Shown here: in pieces, positions 9,527 to 17,079 of the stretch
Layout: every line of letters starts with the position of its first letter
How positions within the stretch are numbered: position 1 is the first letter of the stretch
Assembly: GCA_963802355.1 (NCBI GenBank)
Contig: CAWDIV010000015.1
Coordinates: forward strand, 496,001-560,000
Origin: SG8-41 sp963802355
Lineage (GTDB): Bacteria > Pseudomonadota > Gammaproteobacteria > Burkholderiales > SG8-41
Length of the DNA: 64,000 nt
Reading direction: 5' to 3'
Position numbers and translations under genes: made by a program
The notes under the pieces: generated by a model
Told to the model about the DNA's origin: nothing
Seen by the model: the letters and a program-made list of their open reading frames with translations, nothing else
Databases searched by the model: none

Positions 9527-9946
9527 TTGCCCACGATAATTCACGCGCGTTTCCTTTAAGAAATTCGCCGCACTGGAACCGAGGTAGTTCAACCGCAAGA
9601 TTCGTGCCTAATGAGGCACTTGCCAAAGTCGTGGAATCGAGTCCCGAATTGGTGGAGACCGGAAGGCAGGCGCCCGCCAACGCCGCGCGCACTCGCGGGT
9701 GATCCCGCCTAGGTCCAGTGAAATCAATGCGTGTACTGGAACGAACCGGATGACACATCCGACTTGCGAGGGTGCCAGGTTGGGAGTGAGCGATCGAACG
9801 GTGTAACGGAGTTAGGTAAAGCTCGATAGGCGCACAGGCGGCCCAGTTCGGCGAGCGACTAGGAGTAAAACGGAGTGCGACAGACTACCAGGCCGATGTC
9901 GAAATCCGCATCGCCACGGCGACAATCCGCCGGTTGTTCGGCCGGT
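9527..9946. other. 420-bp gap inside the tad operon, no gene recognised
   Basis: This stretch separates the small lipoprotein gene from tadG on the minus strand. A minus-strand open frame at 9411-9758 enters tadG in the wrong frame and matches no family I know. A short GC-rich inverted repeat (GCCGG-TTGTTC-GGCCGG region) lies near 9930. Given the many indels in this neighbourhood, a small broken gene cannot be excluded. Confidence 0.4.
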
Positions 9947-10228
9947 CTACTGACCGCCGCTCAGACCACCACCGATATTGATGACATTGGAAACCGGCGG
10001 CGGGGACTTGAAGGAATCCACGTAGCGGTCCATCGTTTCTTTGGCCGCCCTGCCATCGATGCCCGAAACCGGCTTTGGGCTGCGCGAGGCTTGCGGGTTG
10101 AACGTCTGGGCGTCCTTGGCGGCCGTGACTGCATGTCCGTAACGCTGATCGACTTCCGGGTGGATAGCCACACAGCCCGCCAGCAGGCCCAACCCTGCGA
10201 CGATCAAACTAGTGCTTTTCCTGCTCAT
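9947..10228 (-). CDS. Small tad-locus lipoprotein
   Basis: 93 residues. The signal peptide MSRKSTSLIVAGLGLLAGC ends in a good lipobox (LAGC), so the mature protein is probably an outer- or inner-membrane lipoprotein. It has no recognisable domain and ends in a Gly-rich tail. Its position directly after rcpA/cpaC matches that of small CpaD-like pilotin or accessory lipoproteins in other tad loci, but I see no CpaD motif. GAGGAGCG precedes the ATG; an upstream in-frame start would overlap rcpA. Confidence 0.75.
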   Translation of the reverse strand: MSRKSTSLIVAGLGLLAGCVAIHPEVDQRYGHAVTAAKDAQTFNPQASRSPKPVSGIDGRAAKETMDRYVDSFKSPPPVSNVINIGGGLSGGQ

Positions 10229-10238
10229 GGTTCGCTCC

Positions 10239-11786
10239 TCACTTGACTTCGAAGCCGCCCTTGCCCTGCGGCGGGTTTGGCGGCTGGGGTGCGGGTTTCG
10301 GCTCGGTGGCCGAGCCTTCCATCTTGCCCTCGAAGAAAAATTCACCGCGTGTCGGCGGGATGAAGCTGTCGGTAGGCAGCACTACCTCTTGCGAGAACGA
10401 CTTCACCAGACGCGCGGTCACCAGGAACATCAACTCCGTCTTGTCGCTCTGGAATTCGCTTGATCGGAACAATGCCCCCAGGATGGGTATCTCCCCCAGG
10501 ATCGGGAAACGCTTGACCGTTTCGGTGACGTTGTTCTTGATGAGCCCGGAGATTGCAAAGCTCTGGCCATCATAGAGCTGCACGGTCGTCTCCGACCTGC
10601 GCATGGTGAAAGAAGGCAGCACCGAGGTCACACCGTTGACGGTGGTGAAGGGCGACCCGGTTTGCGACAGCTCAGAGACTTCCGGCGCAACTTTCAGGTT
10701 GATAAGTCCACCGTCCAGCACCGTGGGGGTGAACTTGAGCCCGACACCGAATTCCTTCTCTGTCAGCGTGATCGTGGGAAAGCCGCCCTGTGAGCTCGAC
10801 GCTGTAGGGATGAAGATCTTTCCGCCGGCAAGGAAGCTGCCTTCCTGCCCGCTGATGGCTACGATCGTGGGTTCGGCAAGAATCTTGATGAGGCCGTCCT
10901 GCTTTTCCGCGTCGAAGAAAAGGCTCGTTCTGCCAGAACTGCTGCTCGCGCCTGCGGTGCCCGCGCTGCCGGTGAGGAAACCGGTGACTAGGGAATAAAT
11001 CCAACCGCCGCTGGTCCGGTTCCAGTTGAATTGGGCCCCGAGCTTGTCGAGCAGCGTCCTGGAAACCTCGGCCACCTTCACTTCGAGCATCACCTGTTGC
11101 GGTGTAGCCACCCTCAACAGATTGATCACTCTGGCGCCTGCCGCGCCGACCGCCGCGGTCGTTTGTCCGCCGGCGCCTCCCCCGACACTGATCGAAGTGC
11201 CCCCTTTGCCGTCGCCCGCCGCTGCCGGGAGAACCAGACCCTTGTTGATGTTGCGCACGTAGGCATCGGCGATCGCCACGGCTTGCTGGACTTGCTGCGC
11301 GCTCGACACGACGCCCGAGAGCACGACCGAATCGGCGGCGGCGGTCACGCGTATGCCTTTTTCATCGGGCAACAACTGCACCAGCTTGTCCTGCAGCAGC
11401 CCGGCATCGAGATTGACGACGACATCGATCACGGTGGTCTGCCCTCCCTTCCGCCACAGAATGACGTTGGTCGAGCCGAAGGTCTTGCCGAGCAGATACA
11501 GCTCGCGCGGGCTGATGATGGTTACGTCGGCAATGGCCGGATTACCCAGCGAGATGCGGTCGATGGGCGCGTCGAGCCGGAGCAGGGTGGACTTGCCGGT
11601 GACGAGCGTGATGGTCGGACCGATCGCGGACGGCGCGGAAGATACTCTTCCGCCTTCGCTGCCGCCGGCTTTCTCTGGGCCATCGCTTCCGGCGTTGTGA
11701 AGCGGGCTCATCACTACGGCCGCAGCGGCCAGTATCACGATTCGCGCCAGCGATCGCGGTCCAAGGTTTCTAGTTCTTGCTTTCAT
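10239..11786 (-). CDS. rcpA: Outer-membrane secretin of the Tad pilus (RcpA/CpaC)
   Basis: 515 residues. A signal-like N-terminus is followed by the pilus-secretin N domain (GKSTLLRLDAPIDRISLGNPAIADVTIISPRE region), a BON-like domain (GIRVTAAADSVVLSGVVSS), and the secretin core ending in the conserved VPFLGEIP-like block (here RFPILGEIPILGALF). It forms the outer-membrane pore for the Flp pilus. The tail is Pro-rich. I chose the ATG at 11786: it has GGGGGGAACC ahead of it, and the longer open frame runs through an intergenic palindromic repeat. Confidence 0.92.
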   Translation of the reverse strand: MKARTRNLGPRSLARIVILAAAAVVMSPLHNAGSDGPEKAGGSEGGRVSSAPSAIGPTITLVTGKSTLLRLDAPIDRISLGNPAIADVTIISPRELYLLGKTFGSTNVILWRKGGQTTVIDVVVNLDAGLLQDKLVQLLPDEKGIRVTAAADSVVLSGVVSSAQQVQQAVAIADAYVRNINKGLVLPAAAGDGKGGTSISVGGGAGGQTTAAVGAAGARVINLLRVATPQQVMLEVKVAEVSRTLLDKLGAQFNWNRTSGGWIYSLVTGFLTGSAGTAGASSSSGRTSLFFDAEKQDGLIKILAEPTIVAISGQEGSFLAGGKIFIPTASSSQGGFPTITLTEKEFGVGLKFTPTVLDGGLINLKVAPEVSELSQTGSPFTTVNGVTSVLPSFTMRRSETTVQLYDGQSFAISGLIKNNVTETVKRFPILGEIPILGALFRSSEFQSDKTELMFLVTARLVKSFSQEVVLPTDSFIPPTRGEFFFEGKMEGSATEPKPAPQPPNPPQGKGGFEVK

Positions 11787-11819
11787 TCGGTTCCCCCCAC
11801 AAAGGAAACGCTGTACACG

Positions 11820-11883
11820 TATCCCGGCGAAGACCGGGATCCAGCAACATATTGATTTTACTGGATCCCGGCTCCGCCGGGTA
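11820..11883. repeat. Intergenic inverted repeat of the CCCGG-GGATCCAG type
   Basis: TATCCCGGCGAAGACCGGGA at 11820 and the matching arm ending CCGGGTA at 11883 form an imperfect 24-bp inverted repeat around an AT-rich loop. It lies between rcpC and rcpA. This resembles the small dispersed palindromes common in betaproteobacterial intergenic DNA, and at RNA level would make a strong hairpin that could modulate rcpC-rcpA transcript processing. Confidence 0.65.
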
Positions 11884-11998
11884 ACGTACGCGCAACTTTT
11901 CGGCCCCCCCTGGGGGTGAGTATTAGGCTTTATCGCAACAAACTCCTTACGCGGTCTTGCCCTTTGCAACCTGTCGTACCTTCGAGTCCGACACGCTG

Positions 11999-12855
11999 CT
12001 AGATCTCGGCAACGGATCTGTTTAAGCCGCGAATGATTTCCACTTTGTCCTTTTCCACTCGCTGGACCGCCTCGGGCGCACGGCGCGGGGCGGGCTTCGA
12101 CGCAGGCTTGGCGACCGCCACCACAGGGACGGGGCGGACTCTTTCAGCCCCAGGAGATCGGTCTTGCGCGCGCCAACCGTCGGGGTATTGCGCGTGTCGA
12201 TCTGATTGCGCAGCACCAAAGACAGCGTGCCGATGTTGCGCGCCAGGTCCAGCTTTTCCGCATCTTGCGGGGTGAGTTCCAGCGTGACCGCGTTCACCAC
12301 CTTCGGCTTGGTATCATCCCTCGCGGCTTCCTGCGCTATCGCCAGCACCAGGACACGTTCCAGCACGGTTTTGCTGATTTGCTGCTTCTCTTCGCTGCTC
12401 TTGGCGCCTTCCTTGTCTTGCTGGGTGCTGACCATCACGTCCACGTAGTTACCGGGCAGTGCAAAGCCGGCCACACCGACCACATCGTTGACCCGTACTG
12501 TCATGGCCCGCTTGCCTTCCGCAATCACCGCCGATAGACCACCCAGCGTGCCAACCGGCGCCAGCTTGCCATTGAGGATAGCCTCGCCGCGCTGGATGGA
12601 CGTTTTCACGACGCGGTCCGACAAGTCCTTGAGGTCGGCGAAGGCGCCTTGTGGCACCGAACCGCTCGGCCAATCCACCATCGTGAGCATTTGTGGATTG
12701 AGCCTGCTGCCCAACTGGATATCCACGACGGCAACCACGACCTTGTTGGAGGCGAGGTTTCCTTTCTGCGATACCCAACTGACGGCCAATACGGTAACCG
12801 CCAATCCCAATACGATCGAAACGATCAGCATTACTACTGCCCTTGTATTCTTCAT
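11999..12855 (-). CDS. rcpC: Tad pilus protein RcpC/CpaB, one frameshift
   Basis: A membrane anchor (residues 7-28) is followed by a SAF-type domain (VVVAVVDIQLGSRLNPQMLT... GFALPGNYVDVMVS). The uncorrected frame ends at 12022 with a nonsense tail rich in Arg, Ser and Trp. One base shift around 12135 instead gives VPVVAVAKPASKPAPRRA, then VEKDKVEIIRG, the characteristic CpaB end, and a TAG at 11999. RcpC/CpaB is a periplasmic partner of the secretin. It lies 18 bp after tadV in the operon. Confidence 0.85.
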
Positions 12856-12873
12856 TGCAAGACTCCCATTTCT

Positions 12874-13464
12874 TTATAAGAAACCCAATTGATGAAATAC
12901 CAGGTAGCCGATAGTGCCGATCGCGATGGCGACCCCATACGGCAATTTGCCCGCAGATGCGCCAGCCGTGATTCGCAGACTCGGTGCGAACCCGGCCAAG
13001 GCGCCAAGAAATCCCAGTTGAAAGAGTGAAGCCAGGTTGTGAAACATTCGTAGTGCGGTGCCCCGCACCAAAACGAACAGGATAGCCAGCACGCCGCCCA
13101 CGATCATGCTGGCGAGGGCGGCATGGAAAGTCTCAGCGGGCCCCGAGGAATGCCCCGACCATGGCCAGCAGCTTCACGTCGCCGGCGCCCATGGCACGGA
13201 CGAGATAGAGCGGCAGGAACAGCAGCAGGCCCAGCCCCGAGCCCCGCCAGCGGAAAGAGAATGTTGCCGTGCGGAGAACGGCGGCAGCACCGTGTTGTAG
13301 ATCACACCGAACAGGACGCCGGATAACACCAGCCAGTTGGGTATGCGGTGGGTTCGGTAATCGCAGACGGCTGCCCCTGTGAGTAGCAGCATTAGAATGC
13401 CGATGCGCCCGTCGAAAAAGAGCATCGCGAGCAAGTCAAGCACTGCTTTGAATTCCGAGTACAA
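12874..13464 (-). pseudogene. tadV: Prepilin peptidase TadV/CpaA, broken by about three frameshifts
   Basis: An A24-type aspartic prepilin peptidase of about 190 residues. The first active-site block, CDYRTHRIPNWL, is in the initial frame. The second, MGAGDVKLLAMVGAFLG, is in another frame near 13150-13200. The C-terminal part (ETFHAALASMIVGGVLAIL onward) is in the frame ending at 12874. At CTCGGGGCCC an extra G explains the last shift. Both catalytic Asp residues (in DYRTHR and GAGD) exist at DNA level. The enzyme cleaves Flp and TadE/TadG-type prepilins. I prefer the TTG at 13464 as start, because GGAAGG precedes it. Confidence 0.75.
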
Positions 13465-13501
13465 CGTATTGCCTTCCTTTTTTCTTGTCGGGGTAAGCAA
13501 G

Positions 13502-13530
13502 AGGGAAGAGGGTTTGTGGCCCTCTTCCCT
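13502..13530 (-). terminator. Strong stem-loop between flp and tadV
   Basis: An 11-bp perfect stem, AGGGAAGAGGG with CCCTCTTCCCT, closes a 7-base loop. It begins about 20 bp after the flp stop and has no long T-run on the minus strand. In pilin operons such a hairpin usually limits read-through or stabilises the pilin mRNA, so that pilin is made in excess of the assembly proteins. Confidence 0.65.
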
Positions 13531-13551
13531 AAGCACTACCAGACTGGTGCG

Positions 13552-13773
13552 TTATACGAATGTTAGACGCAGGCCGTTCGTCGTCAGGCAGGTCGTGACA
13601 CGAGTGATGAAAGCCCCGAACGGGCCGCCACCGGTGGCAATTGCTAGAAGAGCGATCACCAGAGCGATGGATACGACCGCGATGATCAGCGCGTATTCCA
13701 CGATTTGCGCGCCTTCTTCGTCACGGATGAAGTTGACGGCGCCGCTCTTGATTGCCTTGATCAGTTGGTTCAT
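13552..13773 (-). CDS. flp: Flp-type pilin (major Tad pilus subunit)
   Basis: 73 residues. The leader ends at Gly21 and is followed by AQIVEYALII, the Flp motif with Glu at +5 and Tyr at +6, and a single hydrophobic helix to about residue 47. A short tail ends in NGLRLTFV with one Cys. TadV should cut after Gly21. AAAAGGAAGG precedes the ATG. It is the first gene of the operon, with a 675-bp non-coding leader upstream (13774-14448) that holds the regulatory features listed separately. Confidence 0.92.
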   Translation of the reverse strand: MNQLIKAIKSGAVNFIRDEEGAQIVEYALIIAVVSIALVIALLAIATGGGPFGAFITRVTTCLTTNGLRLTFV

Positions 13774-13937
13774 TTTGATACCCTTCCTTTTCAGTTGAAG
13801 TGAGAATTACACGGTATCCCTTCTTAGCGTTGGGCCTACCGTGCATCGGCCCTCCACCTGCTGCCAGATTAGCGTTCAGCATGGCCTCCCGCATCCGAAA
13901 AAGCTCCCTATTTATGGGTGGCAATTCGCGCCCGATG

Positions 13938-13957
13938 ACCGGGACAATTGTCCCGGT
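13938..13957. promoter_or_regulatory. 20-bp perfect palindrome upstream of flp
   Basis: ACCGGGACAATTGTCCCGGT is an exact palindrome, 165-184 bp upstream of the flp start. A closely related palindrome (GCGGGATATTTGTCCCGC) occurs at 15009-15026, upstream of a response regulator gene. The shared core is GGGAYAWTTGTCCC. It is a candidate operator for the NarL-type regulator encoded at 16387-17079; that link is inference. Confidence 0.6.
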
Positions 13958-14062
13958 TGGTGACTGCTTTATCTGCGCCCGCTTTCCGCTCGCCTCGCTT
14001 CTCGTGCCAAGCCTGACTCTGCACGGCCAGTTCGCCTGCTTGTGCTCGCACTCCTGGAGATA

Positions 14063-14280
14063 CGCAATTTATGTGCCATCAATTGCAATGTTTGCCTGGT
14101 CGCGTCACGCAGAAAAAATAGGCCGGCAAGCGGTGTTTGCCAGCGTAAGCTCGCCAATCATCGCTTCGGCCTACGCCGGGCTGTGTTCGGCGCAGGTTCC
14201 GACTGTCACGATACCGTCAGGGTTGATGACATTTTCGACAGGCCCGCTTTGCTGTGCGCGCACATCCCGATCGCTACGAG
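14063..14280 (-). promoter_or_regulatory. Conserved leader A upstream of flp, with terminator-like hairpin
   Basis: This segment is homologous to 19047-19266, which precedes the histidine kinase gene in the same orientation. On the minus strand it contains, in order, a block around CTGTCGAAAATGTCATCA, then CTGACGGTATCGTGACAG and AGTCGGAACCTGCG, then a hairpin GCTGGCAA-ACACCGC-TTGCCGGC followed by CTATTTTTT, then CTGCGTGACGCG and a GCAATT/AATTGC repeat. An AAGCG stretch upstream can pair with CGCTT in the hairpin, giving a possible alternative fold. The order (conserved block, alternative pairing, hairpin with T-run, gene) is that of a transcription attenuator. I do not recognise a known riboswitch family. 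Confidence 0.55.
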
Positions 14281-14330
14281 CATCACGCTGGTGATGGATG
14301 TACAATCGCAATGCCGAAGACAACATCGGA

Positions 14331-14463
14331 GCGGGCAACGGTGATCATGGCAGTTGCGGTGTCTCCCGCCGGTCAACTTGTCACGGCGTAAGATCAAAAA
14401 ATCCGTGAAACCAGAAGCGGGAAATCGGTCAGAAGCGGCCAACGGTGATCATGGCAGTTCCGC
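14331..14463. repeat. 29-bp direct repeat, 104 bp apart
   Basis: GCGG-CAACGGTGATCATGG and the following CAGTT occur at 14331-14359 and again at 14435-14463 with three mismatches. The second copy covers the end of the truncated response regulator gene. The duplication may mark the event that cut off that gene's DNA-binding domain. Confidence 0.6.
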
Positions 14464-14913
14464 TTTCTCTCCAGCTCTATGATCCGCTTGATGTAGTCTA
14501 TGATTCGCTTGATGTGTGGCTGATTGCCTTAAGACGCCATTGGAAACCCTTGCAATGGCTTCCAGCAGCACTTTGGCCGGCTCGTCCTTCAGCACCACGC
14601 CGGACGCGCCACCCTGAAGCGCCCGCTCGTGCAGCGCTCGGTCGCGCATGCAGGTGAAGATGAGCACTCGGGCCGGTGACCGTGCGAGAAGCTCCGGCAG
14701 AAACCTCAGACTGAGGTCGCCGGCGAGATCCAGGTCCAGCAGTATCACATCGGGCTGCACCGCGGCCGCCAGCCTGAGCGCCGTGTCGCGGTCGCATGCC
14801 TTGCCGGCCACCGTCATGCGAGGCCACTCCCCGTCGATCAGGTTTTCCAATCCCCATAATATGGCCGGTTGGTCATCGACCAGTAATACGGTGATGGGGG
14901 CAGTTTCTGTCAT
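14449..14913 (-). CDS. Receiver-only response regulator, truncated NarL-type
   Basis: 154 residues. The receiver domain is complete: acidic pair DD at residues 13-14, phospho-acceptor Asp60 in ILLDLDL, and a conserved Lys in the VVLKDEP block. It is a paralogue of the regulator at 16387-17079, sharing PAILWGLE-type and NG spacing. After the receiver, where the paralogue continues into a LuxR HTH, this protein ends in a tail made from a 21-bp tandem repeat (14476-14517: QADHRAG/QANHRLH). So the output domain has been lost. It may act as a phosphate sink or be a decaying duplicate. The ATG at 14913 is preferred over a GTG at 14928. Confidence 0.8.
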   Translation of the reverse strand: MTETAPITVLLVDDQPAILWGLENLIDGEWPRMTVAGKACDRDTALRLAAAVQPDVILLDLDLAGDLSLRFLPELLARSPARVLIFTCMRDRALHERALQGGASGVVLKDEPAKVLLEAIARVSNGVLRQSATHQANHRLHQADHRAGEKAELP

Positions 14914-15008
14914 GGAGGTTTTCTTCACAGTGGGCTGGGGGCGGGAACGAAGCTCGCAACCTTATCCCACCGTGTCGGGAATCGCATGGGAGCTATGCTG
15001 CCTTTCTG

Positions 15009-15026
15009 GCGGGATATTTGTCCCGC
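15009..15026. promoter_or_regulatory. Palindrome related to the flp-upstream site
   Basis: GCGGGATATTTGTCCCGC has 6-bp arms (GCGGGA/TCCCGC) around a TATTTG centre. It lies about 95-115 bp upstream of the receiver-only regulator gene and shares the GGGAYAWTTGTCCC core with 13938-13957. It is a candidate second site of the same operator. Confidence 0.5.
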
Positions 15027-15116
15027 TCGGCTCCTGTCTTCAGCCGAAGCGCCACGTGGGGATCCCGCCTTGGAGATTATCGTCATGCGAGGTCACGCGC
15101 TGCTGACGCGACCAGA

Positions 15117-16166
15117 CTAGGCCAGATTCGATTTATGCTCGGCGGCTTCTTCAGGCAAAGCAGGCTCGAAGCTTCGGTCCAGCAAGATTCTTTGGGTACC
15201 AGGTATGCATTCGACTCGCATCGCGGCTCTCACTGCCATAATGGATAGGGCAGCAACCGCTCCGCCGGCGAGCATATCGATGAGATAGTGCCCTCCCTCG
15301 GTAGGTATAGAGATCAACATCAGGCTGTTTATCGTGGCGACCGCGGGAAACCAGAAACGTTGGCCGCGATAGATGTATACCAGCAGAATGGCGAGTACCG
15401 TATGGTACAAAGGTAGGACGACGATCCCCTGCAGCGTGGCTAAAGAGAAACTGGATATACTGCCGTCGCGTAGCGCCAGCAAATGCGGCAGATGAACCGC
15501 CTGAGCGATCTCCGGCACGCCATAGGTGACCCATGCCCCCATGGCCGGCAAAATCCCCGAGCCAATGGCGGTGATGAGGAGGGACACTAAAGCGCACCAC
15601 CAAAATTCATCGTTGCGATCACGCCGGCCGATGTGCGAGAAATAGATTATTGACACAATGACCTGCGGAATCATCGAGGCGTAGGCAATATTGAGCAGCA
15701 TTTTCAACGGTCGATGTGCCTCGACAAAATGGAAACAAGCCAGCCAGTTAAAACCCAACGCCGAATCGATGCTGGCGAACTCGGTATCCCAAAGAGGCAA
15801 TCTCAAGGTCGCCGTTATATAAGTGAAGATACTCGCTGCGGCCAAGAACGCCAGCAAAAGCGCGGCATACTGGGCCATATCGGCTAATTGCCTGCTGCGC
15901 CCAGAGACGCTGTAGAAAAATCCGAGCGCCAGCAGCAACATCATTACAGGAACGATGACTTGCCAATGGGTAAAGGTCAGGCCCGCATAGTGCGCCCACA
16001 TCCAGTCAAGGCCACAAAATGCAATGAGCGCCCAGACCGCAGCGACCTTCATTGAGAGCCGGCCGATGTAGCCTTGGCGTCCATCGCCGACGCGCTGAAC
16101 GTTTATCCCCCGCGCGTTGGGGGCGTACGCAGCCGCAGCGCGTATGGCGCCAGGGACATCGATCAT
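15117..16166 (-). CDS. PAP2_3-family (Aur1/Ipt1-like) integral membrane phosphatase
   Basis: About 349 residues with around seven hydrophobic segments. The C-terminal third carries the family catalytic blocks: YHTVLAILLVY (catalytic His) and EGGHYLIDMLAG (His and Asp). PAP2_3 enzymes hydrolyse or transfer phosphate on membrane lipids or inositol phosphates; the substrate here is unknown. The ATG at 16166 follows the 3' end of the response regulator gene. It is encoded with the tad two-component system, and a broken copy sits beside tadD, so it is a stable partner of this pilus locus. Confidence 0.75.
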   Translation of the reverse strand: MIDVPGAIRAAAAYAPNARGINVQRVGDGRQGYIGRLSMKVAAVWALIAFCGLDWMWAHYAGLTFTHWQVIVPVMMLLLALGFFYSVSGRSRQLADMAQYAALLLAFLAAASIFTYITATLRLPLWDTEFASIDSALGFNWLACFHFVEAHRPLKMLLNIAYASMIPQVIVSIIYFSHIGRRDRNDEFWWCALVSLLITAIGSGILPAMGAWVTYGVPEIAQAVHLPHLLALRDGSISSFSLATLQGIVVLPLYHTVLAILLVYIYRGQRFWFPAVATINSLMLISIPTEGGHYLIDMLAGGAVAALSIMAVRAAMRVECIPGTQRILLDRSFEPALPEEAAEHKSNLA

Positions 16167-16386
16167 CGCAAACAGTCGTGTCAGGATACGTGTCACGCTC
16201 TTATTGATCGCCTGATGGTCACTGGGATGATTCGTCTTTTTTTTGTACTGCCGGCCACAAGATTTGCAACTAGTGCAATGCGAGTTGCTGTACTGGAACT
16301 CCTCGCACAGTGCCGCACCATATACGTGCGTGCAGGAAACATCGCCAGCCATGCGCCGTATCGTTATGCCGGCATCAGCAACCTTT

Positions 16387-17079
16387 TCACTGAGCCACCG
16401 GCAACCGATGGCTGGTGGCATACAGGTAGAGTTCCAACCGGCCCGTTACTTCCAGCTTGCTGTAGATCGCAGTCAGGTTATTGCGCAACGTGTGCTCGCT
16501 CATGTGCAGCTTCGCTGCAATGACTTTGTTGCGCGCTCCCTTTTCCTTCAGGATCATGGCTACGATCTGGCGCTCCTTGGGGGTCAGCGTGGCTATCTTG
16601 ACGGCTTCAGGATCCGATTTCTGTCCGCGCGACAGCGCAGCCACGACGTGACCAATAGAGGTACGGTCCAGCCAGATCTCGCCGTTATGTACTTTCTCGA
16701 TGGCGCGCAGGATGACATCCGCGGATTCCTGCTTATGAATCACGCCGCGCGCGCCTCGAATGATCGCCTGTTGATGCACATCGGGATCGCTCGCGCTCGT
16801 CAGTACCAGGACGCGCGCGGCAGTCTGCTGACCGAGGTCATGCAGGCAGTCCAGGCTGTTCTCCCCATTCAAGTCGAGGTCGAGCAAGATCACGTCCGGA
16901 TTCGCGCCTGTCAGTTGCGCAAACAATTCCGCGCAACTGGTGGCCTTGCCAACGACAGCCATGCATGGCGTCGCGGTTTCAATAAGCCGCTCCAGGCCCC
17001 AGAGGATAGTCCGGTGGTCATCCACGAGAAAAATATCGATAGGCTTGGTTGCAACGGCTTGCATGGCATGGCTCGTCAT
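16387..17079 (-). CDS. NarL/LuxR-type response regulator
   Basis: 230 residues. Receiver domain with FLVDDH at 17-22 and phospho-Asp67 in ILLDLDL, followed from about 155 by a LuxR HTH (LTPKERQIVAMILKEKGARN, then KVIAAKLHMSEHTLRNNLTA). The start overlaps the kinase stop as ATGA, so the pair is translationally coupled. It probably receives phosphate from that kinase and binds inverted repeats; the palindromes at 13938 and 15009 are candidate targets. Confidence 0.9.
   Translation of the reverse strand: MTSHAMQAVATKPIDIFLVDDHRTILWGLERLIETATPCMAVVGKATSCAELFAQLTGANPDVILLDLDLNGENSLDCLHDLGQQTAARVLVLTSASDPDVHQQAIIRGARGVIHKQESADVILRAIEKVHNGEIWLDRTSIGHVVAALSRGQKSDPEAVKIATLTPKERQIVAMILKEKGARNKVIAAKLHMSEHTLRNNLTAIYSKLEVTGRLELYLYATSHRLPVAQ

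Noticed and set aside
11787..11969. Longer start for the secretin RcpA
   Set aside because: The extension runs through an intergenic palindromic repeat; the ATG at 11786 has a good ribosome-binding site and is followed by a signal-like sequence.
14206..14442. A small protein in the leaders, since both copies can be read as VEN....DG.VTVG.C
   Set aside because: Differences between the two leaders are not concentrated at third codon positions, and copy B has an in-frame TAA just upstream of the shared peptide. RNA or DNA function fits better.
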